A DNA stretch of 64,000 bases, taken from assembly GCF_901687125.1 (NCBI RefSeq), contig NZ_CABFJY010000044.1, forward strand, positions 118,003 through 182,002. The letters run 5' to 3'. Position 1 is the first letter of the stretch; every line of letters begins with the position of its first letter. The notes beneath the pieces are model-generated. The model had not been told where the DNA came from, searched no databases, and saw nothing but the letters and a program-made list of their open reading frames with translations. Below are positions 37,696 through 47,069 of the stretch, piece after piece. The stretch is from Actinobacillus vicugnae. Lineage in GTDB: Bacteria > Pseudomonadota > Gammaproteobacteria > Enterobacterales > Pasteurellaceae. The translations under genes were made by a program, and so were the position numbers.

Positions 37696-37775
37696 AAAAA
37701 AAGCCCCTCAACTAGGGGCTACTCGGAAAGCAAATTTATGAAATCGGTTGTTGAACACAACACTTTTTGTTAAGT
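37696..37775 (-). ncRNA. Candidate small RNA downstream of spr
   Basis: About 80 nt on the minus strand, defined by a promoter (TTGAAA at 37810-37805, 17 bp, TATCCT at 37787-37782) and a rho-independent terminator (AGCCCCT/AGGGGCT at 37702-37720, then seven U). Near its 5' end is a hairpin, arms TGTTG/CAACA (37749-37762). Next comes an A/U-rich single-stranded stretch of the kind Hfq binds, then the terminator. A CRP-like site lies about 81 bp upstream of the predicted start. It could instead be the 3' end of the spr mRNA. No known family is recognised. Confidence 0.45.
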
Positions 37776-37781
37776 ACGTAT

Positions 37782-37810
37782 AGGATACGTCAATTTATTA
37801 AATTTTTCAA
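37782..37810 (-). promoter_or_regulatory. Promoter of the candidate small RNA
   Basis: On the minus strand TTGAAA (37810-37805) and TATCCT (37787-37782) are separated by 17 bp, matching consensus in five and four of six positions. Confidence 0.45.
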
Positions 37811-37847
37811 ATTTTATTTCAGCTAACACATAACTTTTTATTAAAAA

Positions 37848-37863
37848 TGTGATCTCTGTCATA
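37848..37863. promoter_or_regulatory. CRP-like site after spr
   Basis: TGTGATCTCTGTCATA matches TGTGA-N6-TCACA in nine of ten positions. It lies between the spr stop and the small-RNA promoter, centred near -81 from the predicted start, a helical phase at which CRP can activate. It is downstream of spr and so not an spr promoter element. Confidence 0.5.
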
Positions 37864-37871
37864 TTTTTAAA

Positions 37872-38399
37872 CTATAAACGACGTGCTTGCCAAAATGTTT
37901 TCGACCAGTATGGCGAATTCATATCTGAATAAATCACACCACCTTTCGTTGAAGCATGTAAAAATTGCCCATTTTTCACATATACGCCAACATGTTTGCC
38001 ATTTGGACCTCGTCCTGTCTTAAAGAACACTAAATCGCCCGTTTTAATTTTATCACGATCAATTCGAGTGCCTTCTTTGGCCTGTTCAGAAGTTGTTCTT
38101 GGTAAATCAATGCCGAATAAATCACGGAAAGTCACTTGCATAAAGCCAGAGCAATCAATTCCTGCCTTACTATTACCACCTAAACGATAGCGAGTCCCCT
38201 TCCATTCATGTTGTTGTTCACTCAAGCTACTAATTGCCATAATGGGATCAGATAAAGTACTGTGATGAGTACGGAAAATACCTGCTTTCGCTTTAATAGG
38301 CCCTGAAACAGTTCGTTCATTACTCGAACAAGCGGTCAAAAAAGCCATGCAAGAAGCCATCGCCAGCCAAGAAAAACATTTATTATTAAATTTAATCAT
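37872..38399 (-). CDS. spr: Murein endopeptidase Spr/MepS (NlpC/P60 lipoprotein)
   Basis: Outer-membrane lipoprotein that cleaves D-Ala-mDAP cross-links. The signal peptide ends in lipobox L-T-A-C with Cys24, encoded by a USS copy. The NlpC/P60 catalytic Cys is in GIDCSGFMQ, the His in GKHVGVYV, and the third residue in FLHAST. 175 aa, as in H. influenzae and E. coli (about 188). It is a single gene on the minus strand between ihfA and the candidate small RNA. Confidence 0.93.
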   Translation of the reverse strand: MIKFNNKCFSWLAMASCMAFLTACSSNERTVSGPIKAKAGIFRTHHSTLSDPIMAISSLSEQQHEWKGTRYRLGGNSKAGIDCSGFMQVTFRDLFGIDLPRTTSEQAKEGTRIDRDKIKTGDLVFFKTGRGPNGKHVGVYVKNGQFLHASTKGGVIYSDMNSPYWSKTFWQARRL

Positions 38400-38410
38400 T
38401 TTTACTACCT

Positions 38411-38450
38411 ATAAAAAACATCCCACAGATAGCAATTACCTGTGGAATGT
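38411..38450 (-). terminator. Terminator after ihfA
   Basis: ACATCCCACAG (38418-38428) pairs with CTGTGGAATGT (38440-38450), one mismatch in 11. On the minus strand a TTTTTTAT run follows. Confidence 0.8.
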
Positions 38451-38456
38451 TATTAA

Positions 38457-38753
38457 TTACGCCTTCACTTTTACATTTTCGACTCGATCTCTAAGCTTTT
38501 GACCTGGCTTAAATACTACAACTCGGCGAGCAGTAACTGCTACGACTTCACCTGTTTTAGGATTTCGCCCTGGACGAGCATTTTTCTCACGCAAAGAGAA
38601 ATTACCAAATCCAGATAATTTAACCTCCTCGCCTTTCTCTAGAGAACTGCGAATCTCTTCGAAAAATTGCTCGACAAAGAGCTTAGCGATACGTTTATCA
38701 AAGCCACATTTTTCAACAAGGCTTTCTGCAAGTTCTATTTTAGTGAGTGCCAT
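38457..38753 (-). CDS. ihfA: Integration host factor alpha subunit
   Basis: DNA-bending nucleoid protein, heterodimer with Ihf[21 protein letters not shown] at the N-terminus, the [23 protein letters not shown]-clamp with the intercalating Pro, and [11 protein letters not shown] at the end. 98 aa (E. coli 99). It follows pheT by 16 bp, the conserved pheS-pheT-ihfA order. Confidence 0.96.
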   Translation of the reverse strand: MALTKIELAESLVEKCGFDKRIAKLFVEQFFEEIRSSLEKGEEVKLSGFGNFSLREKNARPGRNPKTGEVVAVTARRVVVFKPGQKLRDRVENVKVKA

Positions 38754-38769
38754 AAAATAATCCTTAAAT

Positions 38770-41157
38770 CTAATCTCTTAGATATGCTTGGAAACGTTGT
38801 GCTAATTCTGCTAAAACAGCTTGAGTTACCGCTGAAATCTCTTCTTCTTCAAGTGTTTTCTCAGTATCTTGTACAGTTAAGCTAATTGCTAAACTTTTCT
38901 TACCAGTGTCTAAATTTGCGCCACGGTAAACATCAAATAAGTTTACAGCAACCAATTTTGAGCCACCTGCATGACGACAAACTTCTAATACATCGCCTGC
39001 TGGTACGTTTTCATCAACTACCACTGCAATATCACGGTTATTTGCAGGGAATTTAGAAATTTCTTTTGCCGTTGGAACTGGGCGATTTGCAATGGCTTCA
39101 CCAAGAATTTCAAACACCACTGGTTTACCTTTAATGCCTAGTTTCTGTACGATAGACGGATGAACCGTACCAATAAAGCCGATTTCCTTACCATCTAACA
39201 TAATTGCGGCAGATTGTCCTGGGTGTAACGCTGGGAATTGTTTTGCAACAAATTGTAAATCATGACGTGCAGAAGTTAATGATAACACTCGCTCCATATC
39301 ACCTTTCAAATCAAAGAAATCCGCTGCTTCACCTTTATTTTCCCAATGTACTGGACGTTTATCGCCAACAATCGCTGCACCAAATACAAACTCCTGACGA
39401 ACACCAGATTCTGCATTTACATCAGGAATAAAACGTAATCCGCCTTCAAAGATACGTACACGTGTTTGCTGGCGACTTTGATTATAAACAATAGTATCTA
39501 ATAACCCTGTTAAAAGTGATAAACGCATTGCTGACATTTCACTTGAAATTGGGTTTGGTAATACCAGAGCTTCTTGATTTGGGTGTAATAATGATTGTTT
39601 TTTCGGATCAACGAAACTATACGTTACCACTTCTTGATAATCACTATCCACTAAAGCAGTGCGAATACGGCTTGCTTCCAATAATTCCTCTGGCGTGCCT
39701 TTCATGGTTAAATGTGCAAGCGGAGAATTATTCGGAATGCTGTTATAGCCATAAATACGTGCAACTTCTTCAATCAGATCTTCCTCGATCTCAATATCAA
39801 AACGCCAGCTAGGTGCAACTGCTGTCCAGCTGTCATTTGCAAAAGTTACGTTTAAACCCAAGCGAGTTAAAATATCAGTTACCGTTTCATCTTCAATATG
39901 ATGACCAATTACCGCATCTAATTTGCTACGACGTAAAGTGACTGTATTACGTTTTGGTAAGTGCTGTTCACTTACTGCTTCTACGATTTCACCTGCTTCT
40001 CCACCGCAAATTTCAAGTAACAATGCCGTTGCGCGTTCCATTGCATTGCGCGCTAATTGTGGGTCAACACCACGTTCAAAACGATGTGAAGCATCTGTAT
40101 GCAAGCCATATTGACGTGCACGGCCTGTAATCGCCAATGGCGCAAAGAATGCCGCTTCTAATACTACATCAGTGGTATTTTGATTCACACCGCTTGCTTC
40201 GCCACCAAAGATCCCCGCCATAGCTAATGCACCTTTGCTATCTGCAATCACTAAGGTATTGGTTTGTAATTTTGCAGTTGTACCGTCTAAAAGTACTAAT
40301 TCTTCGCCTTCTTTTGCCATACGTACTTGAATCGCACCGTCAATTTTTGATGCATCAAAAGCGTGCATTGGTTGGCCAAGTTCTAATAAGCTTAAGTTGG
40401 TAATATCTACAATTGGATCGATTGAACGAATGCCACAGCGACGCAATTTTTCTTGTAACCATAACGGAGAAGTCGCTTTGACATTCACATTTTTTACTAC
40501 ACGAGCAAGGTAGCGAGGGCAAGCTTCTGGTGCTTGTAACTCCACTGCAACTTTATCTGAAATTGTCGCTGAAACGGCTGAAATGACAGGTGCTTTTACT
40601 TCTGTACGGTTGATCACCCCAACTTCACGTGCAATACCCGCAATGCTTAAACAATCTGCACGGTTTGGTGTTAAACTAATTTCAATTGCAACATCATTTA
40701 AGCCTAAATATTCACGGAAATCTTGACCAATCGGTGCATCTGCTGGTAATTCAATAATACCGCTGTGATCTTCTTTAATGCCTAATTCAGAATATGAACA
40801 AAGCATACCTTCCGATGGCTGACCACGTAATTTTGTTTTCTTAATTTTGAAATCGCCTGGTAATACCGCACCTTCAGTTGCACAAGCCACTTTTAAACCT
40901 AAACGGCAGTTTGGCGCACCACAAACGATATCTAATAAGCGATCACCGCCCACATTTACTTTAGTTACACGTAATTTATCTGCATCTGGGTGTTGCGCAC
41001 ATTCAACCACTTCACCCACAACCACGCCTGTAAATGCGCCAGCCACTGGCTCAACATCATCTACTTCTAAGCCTAACATTGTAATTTGGTCACATAATTG
41101 TTCTGTCGATACTGCAGGATTTACCCACTCACGCAACCAAGATTCATTGAATTTCAT
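38770..41157 (-). CDS. pheT: Phenylalanyl-tRNA synthetase beta subunit
   Basis: Large subunit of the alpha2-beta2 PheRS. N-terminal tRNA-binding (EMAP-like) domain ([20 protein letters not shown]), the B3/B4 editing domain in the centre ([18 protein letters not shown]), a B5 domain, and a C-terminal ferredoxin-like anticodon-binding domain ([17 protein letters not shown]). 795 aa, same as E. coli. Separated from pheS by 223 bp of palindromic repeat DNA rather than the usual short gap. Confidence 0.96.
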   Translation of the reverse strand: MKFNESWLREWVNPAVSTEQLCDQITMLGLEVDDVEPVAGAFTGVVVGEVVECAQHPDADKLRVTKVNVGGDRLLDIVCGAPNCRLGLKVACATEGAVLPGDFKIKKTKLRGQPSEGMLCSYSELGIKEDHSGIIELPADAPIGQDFREYLGLNDVAIEISLTPNRADCLSIAGIAREVGVINRTEVKAPVISAVSATISDKVAVELQAPEACPRYLARVVKNVNVKATSPLWLQEKLRRCGIRSIDPIVDITNLSLLELGQPMHAFDASKIDGAIQVRMAKEGEELVLLDGTTAKLQTNTLVIADSKGALAMAGIFGGEASGVNQNTTDVVLEAAFFAPLAITGRARQYGLHTDASHRFERGVDPQLARNAMERATALLLEICGGEAGEIVEAVSEQHLPKRNTVTLRRSKLDAVIGHHIEDETVTDILTRLGLNVTFANDSWTAVAPSWRFDIEIEEDLIEEVARIYGYNSIPNNSPLAHLTMKGTPEELLEASRIRTALVDSDYQEVVTYSFVDPKKQSLLHPNQEALVLPNPISSEMSAMRLSLLTGLLDTIVYNQSRQQTRVRIFEGGLRFIPDVNAESGVRQEFVFGAAIVGDKRPVHWENKGEAADFFDLKGDMERVLSLTSARHDLQFVAKQFPALHPGQSAAIMLDGKEIGFIGTVHPSIVQKLGIKGKPVVFEILGEAIANRPVPTAKEISKFPANNRDIAVVVDENVPAGDVLEVCRHAGGSKLVAVNLFDVYRGANLDTGKKSLAISLTVQDTEKTLEEEEISAVTQAVLAELAQRFQAYLRD

Positions 41158-41200
41158 TTATTTCTGTCCTATTTTTGTAAAATTTTTGGGAAATTTATTC

Positions 41201-41272
41201 ACAATCCTTGTAAGGATTGTTCACGTCCATGCCGCCGTGGCAAAGCCAACGTTCAAAAAGCAATGCTTTTTG
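41201..41272. repeat. Two perfect hairpins in the pheS-pheT gap
   Basis: ACAATCCTT/AAGGATTGT (41201-41220, 9-bp arms) and CAAAAAGCA/TGCTTTTTG (41254-41272, 9-bp arms) flank a short GC-richer segment (GCCGCCGTGGCAAAGCC). The composition differs from the surrounding genes, and the unit looks like a dispersed intergenic repeat. Confidence 0.5.
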
Positions 41273-41284
41273 TCACCACTTATT

Positions 41285-41380
41285 AAATCTCCCCTAACCC
41301 CTCTTTACAAAAGAAGGGGACTTGCTTTATCACCTACCGTTTACTCCCGCTCTTTAACAAAGAGGGGCTGGGGAGATTTT
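41285..41380. repeat. 96-bp palindromic repeat element abutting pheS
   Basis: AAATCTCCCCTAACCCCTCT starts the left arm at 41285, and the right arm reads AGAGGGGCTGGGGAGATTT up to 41379. The arms pair over about 20 bases with two mismatches. Inside lies a second C/G-rich inverted segment (AGAAGGGGACTTGC). It begins immediately after the pheS stop codon. The form resembles palindromic MITE-like repeats scattered between Pasteurellaceae genes. Confidence 0.6.
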
Positions 41381-42370
<990 letters not shown>

Positions 42371-42640
42371 CTATCCTCTAAATATATTGATGAAAAATTG
42401 TTGTGATGATAATACTTTGCCTGAAGAAAGTAAATGTAAATTAGGCTAAAGTGTTGATTTTTAAGGTTTAGCCAACAGGAAGTTGAAATAGGCTATTCAA
42501 ACAAGCGGTCAATTTTTGGAGCCTTTTTACCAAAATTAGCACTAAAACAAAGTTTAGTGACTTTTCTTATGAATGATTGGCATAATAAGTGGAAAAAGCG
42601 TATTATTTCATTATTTATTACAAACTATATTGAGGGAATT

Positions 42641-43303
42641 ATGTCACATATTGCCAAACAAGACGTTTTAGACGCATTTAACTTCCGTGCAGCTTGCCGT
42701 ACTTATGATCCTGCTAGAAAAATTAGCCGTGAAGATATGGAGTACATTTTAGAACTCGCACGCCTTTCTCCTAGCTCTGTTGGCTCTGAGCCATGGAAGT
42801 TTATTGTGTTACAAAATGAAGCAATTCGTGAAAAAATTGCGCCTGTGGCTTGGGGGATTAAACACCCGATGCATGAAATGAGCCATTTAGTGGTTATTTT
42901 AGCTAAGAAAAATGCTCGCTACGATTCTGAGTTTTTCCGTGCAGGCTTATCAAAACGTGGCTTAACTCCTGAACAAATGGAGGCTACAATTGCGCGTTAT
43001 AAAACCTTCCAAACTAATGATATTAAAGTATTAGAAAGCGATCGTACTTTATTTGACTGGTGCTCAAAACAAACTTATATCGCTTTAGCGAATATGATGA
43101 GTGGTGCAGCGATGATCGGTATTGACTCTTGTCCGATTGAAGGCTTTAACTATGATGCCGTAAACAAAATTTTAGCGCAAGAAGGCTTATTTGATGCGAA
43201 TGAATACGGCGTTTCTTGTATGGTAACCTTCGGTTATCGTGCAAAACCGATTACGAAAAAATACCGTAAGCCAGTTGAAGAGGTGATTAGTTGGGTGGAG
43301 TAA
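42641..43303 (+). CDS. NAD(P)H-dependent nitroreductase (NfsB-like)
   Basis: FMN-dependent oxidoreductase of the nitroreductase superfamily. FRAACRTYDPARKIS and the FMN-binding ARLSPSSVGSEPWKFIVLQ near residues 42-60 are typical. MSGAAMIGIDSCPIEGFN is the dimer/FMN-phosphate segment, and a C-terminal GYRAKPITKKYRKPVEEV motif follows. 220 aa, E. coli NfsB 217. The ATG at 42641 is set by GAGGGAATT; an upstream TTG at 42557 has no ribosome site. The natural substrate is unknown. It is a single gene with its own terminator. Confidence 0.88.
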   Translation: MSHIAKQDVLDAFNFRAACRTYDPARKISREDMEYILELARLSPSSVGSEPWKFIVLQNEAIREKIAPVAWGIKHPMHEMSHLVVILAKKNARYDSEFFRAGLSKRGLTPEQMEATIARYKTFQTNDIKVLESDRTLFDWCSKQTYIALANMMSGAAMIGIDSCPIEGFNYDAVNKILAQEGLFDANEYGVSCMVTFGYRAKPITKKYRKPVEEVISWVE

Positions 43304-43322
43304 ACTGACGAATTTATAAATT

Positions 43323-43347
43323 AAAAGGGGCATCAGCCCCTTTTTTA
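43323..43347 (+). terminator. Terminator after the nitroreductase gene
   Basis: AAAAGGGGC (43323-43331), loop ATCA, GCCCCTTTT (43336-43344), with more T. Also usable on the other strand for tcyP. Confidence 0.9.
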
Positions 43348-43399
43348 TTTTCTGTGACAAGCGGTCAAATTTCATCAAAATTTACCAAATATAACTGTT

Positions 43400-44725
43400 T
43401 CATGCGCGTGCCACCCATTTATTGGTGAGTGTACCAGCCACCATTGAACCATTTACATTTAATGCGGTACGTCCCATATCAATCAGCGGTTCAACTGAAA
43501 TCAATAAACCGACTAATTCAATCGGTAAATTTAAGGTAGAAAGCACCACAATTGCCGCAAAAGTTGCGCCACCACCCACACCTGCAATCCCAAATGAAGA
43601 GATCGCAACAACCAAAATTAGAGTAAGAATATAACCTAAACTAAACGGATCTACGCCTACAGTTGGCGCAATCATAACAGCCAGCATCGCTGGATAAATC
43701 CCCGCACAGCCATTTTGTCCAATCGTTGCGCCGAAGGTTGCTGAAAAATTCGCAATCACATTATTATTGCCTAACTTATCAGTTTGCGTCTCAATATTTA
43801 ATGGTAACGTTGCTGTACTTGAGCGAGAAGTAAAAGCAAAACTCAAGGTTGGTAACACTTTTTTATAGTAATCAAATGGGTTTACCTTGGCAGTCAACAG
43901 TAAAATACCATGCACCACAAACATCAAACCAATCGCTAAATAAGAGGCAACAATAAAACTGCCTAAATTTACAATATCTTCCCATTTAGAGGTTGCTGCC
44001 ATTTTGGTCATTAACGCAAAAACACCATACGGTGTTAAACGAATCACAAAACGAACTAAACGCATCACTAATTTATTTAAAGTTTCTACACCTGTTGCGA
44101 TACGTTCGCCTAACGCCGCATCTTCTTTAGCAAGGCTTAACGCAGCCACCCCCAGAAAAGCAGAGAAAATTACCGTGCTAATAATTGAAGTTGGATTTGC
44201 GCCCGTTAATTCTAAGAATGGATTTTTCGGAATAAATGACAACAACATAGTAGGTATCAATAAATTCGAAACCTGCTCTGCTCGCCCAACAACTTTATCT
44301 TGTGCAGCTAACTCTCTTTCTCCTATCACCAATCCTTGAGCTGATAAATCAAATAGATACGCTATAGTAATACCGATAGCTGCGGCAATAGCAGTAGTAA
44401 TCAACAATACTGACAATACACTAAAGCTGATTTGACCCAAAGATCCCACCTGTCTTAGACGAGTAATTGCAGATAAAATCGAAATAAACACTAATGGCAT
44501 TACAATCATTTGTAACAAACGTACATAGCCATTACCGACTAAATTCACCCAATCAAGCGTTGCATCAATCACTGATTTTGGGTAAAAATTTTGTAAAATC
44601 GCACCGCTTATTATCCCAAGTAATAAGCCAATAAATACTATCTGACCTAACTTCTGCGTTTTTTTATAAAGCAGAAAAAGTAGGTATAGCAATGTAGCAA
44701 AAATTGCCAGGTTCAAAATAATCAT
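43400..44725 (-). CDS. tcyP: L-cystine / dicarboxylate-family symporter (TcyP-like)
   Basis: Sodium/proton-coupled symporter of the DAACS family, most like the cystine carrier YdjN/TcyP. About eight membrane helices and two re-entrant loops. Landmarks are MPLVFISILSAITRL, LSFAFTSRSSTATLPLNIE (the Ser-rich HP1 loop), NFSATFGATIGQNGCAGIYP and VGLLISVEPLIDMGRTALNV. 441 aa. I placed the start at 44725 (MIILNLAIF), after GGGAGATTAGGATG; an upstream in-frame start at 44770 would run through the terminator-like hairpin. Cystine specificity is by family resemblance only. Confidence 0.85.
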   Translation of the reverse strand: MIILNLAIFATLLYLLFLLYKKTQKLGQIVFIGLLLGIISGAILQNFYPKSVIDATLDWVNLVGNGYVRLLQMIVMPLVFISILSAITRLRQVGSLGQISFSVLSVLLITTAIAAAIGITIAYLFDLSAQGLVIGERELAAQDKVVGRAEQVSNLLIPTMLLSFIPKNPFLELTGANPTSIISTVIFSAFLGVAALSLAKEDAALGERIATGVETLNKLVMRLVRFVIRLTPYGVFALMTKMAATSKWEDIVNLGSFIVASYLAIGLMFVVHGILLLTAKVNPFDYYKKVLPTLSFAFTSRSSTATLPLNIETQTDKLGNNNVIANFSATFGATIGQNGCAGIYPAMLAVMIAPTVGVDPFSLGYILTLILVVAISSFGIAGVGGGATFAAIVVLSTLNLPIELVGLLISVEPLIDMGRTALNVNGSMVAGTLTNKWVARA

Positions 44726-44739
44726 CCTAATCTCCCAAT

Positions 44740-44768
44740 ATATAAAAAGGTGAGAATATAACTCACGC
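44740..44768 (-). terminator. Terminator-like hairpin before tcyP
   Basis: GTGAG (44750-44754) and CTCAC (44762-44766) pair around a 7-nt AT loop. On the minus strand CTTTTTATATA follows. It could end the fieF/Zn-ribbon transcript or act as an attenuator, since it sits only 25 bp before the tcyP start. Confidence 0.45.
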
Positions 44769-44819
44769 ACTATATTTTCAATACAACTTCCTAAATTTAT
44801 AGAACTAAAAGTTATATCT

Positions 44820-45593
44820 TTATTGTACTTCCCAACTTAAATTTGAAACTAAACGACATTTATCGCATTTGAAATGTAATAGTTGGTGTAATGGCTCAGC
44901 TAATTTCCATTCTCCGTGGCATTTTGGGCATTTACGTTTATGCTCCTCATCAACATCACTACCTAAGCGATATAAATAATAAAACGTCACTATACCACTT
45001 TCTGCTTCAAGGCTACGGCATAACGCTATACCTGCTTGAGAAAGCTCGCTACCCACTTCACTAATTTGAGCAAGTGCGGCTTGCTCTAAAGCACCTCCAT
45101 TCATTTGTAATTGATCGCAAGCCTGCCAGTTTTCTTGCCATTTGATTAGCTGTTCTCCGAGTTGTTGATTTCGCTTGGTGACTTTATACAACGGAATTGC
45201 GCAAAAATCTTCGCCACCCCAAATCGGTGAACAACTATCTAAATGCGTAGTATAAAGCACTTGGAAAGTTTGCTGTTCAAGCTCACTAGTTTGCTCCGCT
45301 TGATAATCTCGCCCCACAATTTCGAACGATTCAAATCCCACTCCATATGCTTCAGCTTGCGCTAATGCTGCTTCTACCTCTGCACTATTATGCTCTGGCA
45401 GTAAACTGGTTTGTTCAGGTGTTGATAAACGCACTTGAAAATGTGCTTCTGACTGATCTTGATGATAAGTCACTGCAAATTCACGCCCAATAATTTGTCC
45501 GTTAAATCGCCATTGATTAACAATTTGGTTAATTAGCGTGACAGGATCGCTTTCAAAATTCTGATAACTAAAATTAGCGATAACTTGGTACAT
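44820..45593 (-). CDS. Zn-ribbon-containing protein (DUF2310)
   Basis: 257-aa cytosolic protein of unknown function. The C-terminus carries a zinc ribbon: CPKCHGEW (about residues 219-226) and CDKCRLVSN (about 243-251). The rest is a conserved alpha/beta region without recognised catalytic motifs (VGRDYQAEQ, TTHLDSCSPIWGGEDF). The family annotation is from memory of the motif layout and is moderately certain. It overlaps the end of fieF by 20 bp on the same strand, so the two are translationally coupled, perhaps hinting at metal-related work. Confidence 0.7.
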   Translation of the reverse strand: MYQVIANFSYQNFESDPVTLINQIVNQWRFNGQIIGREFAVTYHQDQSEAHFQVRLSTPEQTSLLPEHNSAEVEAALAQAEAYGVGFESFEIVGRDYQAEQTSELEQQTFQVLYTTHLDSCSPIWGGEDFCAIPLYKVTKRNQQLGEQLIKWQENWQACDQLQMNGGALEQAALAQISEVGSELSQAGIALCRSLEAESGIVTFYYLYRLGSDVDEEHKRKCPKCHGEWKLAEPLHQLLHFKCDKCRLVSNLSWEVQ

Positions 45594-46497
45594 AATTTTT
45601 TACTTGTCCTAATTTTAATTCTTGCTGAACAATTGAAGTTGGCTCTTGGTGAATAATAATTTCCGAACGAGGGAAAATAGCCAAAATCTTTTGCTCCAAC
45701 GCATCAGTAATATCGTGTGCTTCAATCAGCGTAAGGTTATCTGCTAATTCCAAATGAAGTTGAATAAAACGCACCGCCCCTACTTGGCGAGTGAGTAAAT
45801 CATGTATACCAATAATGCTCTCATGTTTAGCCACAATATCTAAAATCTGATCAATTTCTTCTTGCGGCAACGCTTGATCTAACAACACTTGCACTGCTTC
45901 CCAAAACATTTTGAAGGCATTAATCCCAATATAAAGCGCTATCGTAATCGCAAAAATGGCATCCGCATAAATAAAGCCGTATAAATTTAACAACATCGCG
46001 ACTAGAATCGCTGCATTCATAAATAAATCGGTTTGATAATGCAAAGAATCCGCCGCAATGGCTGGGCTTTTAGTTAGTGCAACAACCTTTTTTTGATACC
46101 AAACCAAACCCGCTGTCACAATAATCGAAATAAAGCTAACCACTGCCCCGATTTCAGAGCTTTGAATAAATTCTGGATTGGTAAGCTTATGGATTCCTTG
46201 TAACACTAAAAACACCGCAGAGCCTGCAATAAATGCACTTTGTGCAATGGCTGCCAACGATTCTGCTTTGCCATGCCCAAATGTGTGATTTTCATCTGCG
46301 GGCAATAACGCAAATCGTAAAACTAAAATATTGGTGATCGAAGCCAATAAATCGACCACTGAATCCGTCATCGCCGCTAAAATGGAAATAGATCCTGTTT
46401 TCCACCACGCAAACGCTTTAATTAAAATCAGTAAACAAGCTACAAAAATCGCAAGATTCGCCGCTCGTTTAACCAACTTGATATATTGTTGTTCCAT
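45574..46497 (-). CDS. fieF: Cation diffusion facilitator (FieF-type)
   Basis: Proton-antiport efflux pump for divalent cations (iron or zinc) in the inner membrane. Six membrane helices. The metal site D-x3-D is in ILAAMTDSVVDLLAS, and H-x3-D in AIAADSLHYQTD. HTFGHGKAESLAAIAQS is the CDF signature. The C-terminal cytosolic domain (GIHDLLTRQVGAVRFIQLHL) dimerises. 307 aa (E. coli FieF 300). Its last codons overlap the next gene. Confidence 0.92.
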   Translation of the reverse strand: MEQQYIKLVKRAANLAIFVACLLILIKAFAWWKTGSISILAAMTDSVVDLLASITNILVLRFALLPADENHTFGHGKAESLAAIAQSAFIAGSAVFLVLQGIHKLTNPEFIQSSEIGAVVSFISIIVTAGLVWYQKKVVALTKSPAIAADSLHYQTDLFMNAAILVAMLLNLYGFIYADAIFAITIALYIGINAFKMFWEAVQVLLDQALPQEEIDQILDIVAKHESIIGIHDLLTRQVGAVRFIQLHLELADNLTLIEAHDITDALEQKILAIFPRSEIIIHQEPTSIVQQELKLGQVKNYVPSYR

Positions 46498-46523
46498 ACT
46501 CCCCCCAAGTATGTCTAAATCGT

Positions 46524-47069
46524 TTATTTGCAGCTAATCAGCCACGGCATTGCCGCAAGTTGTTGCGCTAACTGAATTAACGATGCTTGATAAGCGGTCG
46601 AATTTTGCCATTTTTTTGCCAAAACAGACCGCTTGTCTGAAATCTGAATCTGCCCATAACCACATGGCAAATCACGCCCACGAGAAACCTCTAACAGCAC
46701 ATCATTAAAGCGTTCTGTCGGTGGATAAATCACTTCACTACGCAACTCTTGTTGCTCAATTTTCACATTTGATTGGATTTTACTTTGCGTACCAAATGCC
46801 GCTCGGCGCAATGTAACACGTTGTTGCAAAGTTTTACCTTGCGAATTTTGATCTAAAAAGAACAGAATACCTTTTGTCCAATTTTCAGGATTCTGCTCAC
46901 TCTCTGTGGGTAAATAAAGTAGCTGGCGCATTTCATCAATGCGGTTATCGGTTACTTTTATGTAAGATTTTCCCTGAAATTCAACCGCTTCAGGTACATC
47001 AAATTGAATTGAAGTCAAATGACAAGCGGTCAAAAAAAACGAAGATATTGCCAGAGAAAGCCAACGCAT
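46524..47069 (-). CDS. Hypothetical lipoprotein downstream of yaaA
   Basis: 181-aa predicted lipoprotein. [16 protein letters not shown] ends in lipobox L-T-A-C with Cys16, encoded by a USS copy. The mature part has no recognised domain; noticeable stretches are FQGKSYIKVTDNRIDEMRQL and LLEVSRGRDLPCGYGQIQIS, plus a C-terminal Ala/Gln-rich helix. An inverted USS pair (46592-46636) lies inside the coding region and encodes about KRSVLAKKWQNSTAYQ. Its ATG overlaps the yaaA stop (TAATG), so translation is coupled to yaaA. Not recognised by name. Confidence 0.75.
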   Translation of the reverse strand: MRWLSLAISSFFLTACHLTSIQFDVPEAVEFQGKSYIKVTDNRIDEMRQLLYLPTESEQNPENWTKGILFFLDQNSQGKTLQQRVTLRRAAFGTQSKIQSNVKIEQQELRSEVIYPPTERFNDVLLEVSRGRDLPCGYGQIQISDKRSVLAKKWQNSTAYQASLIQLAQQLAAMPWLISCK

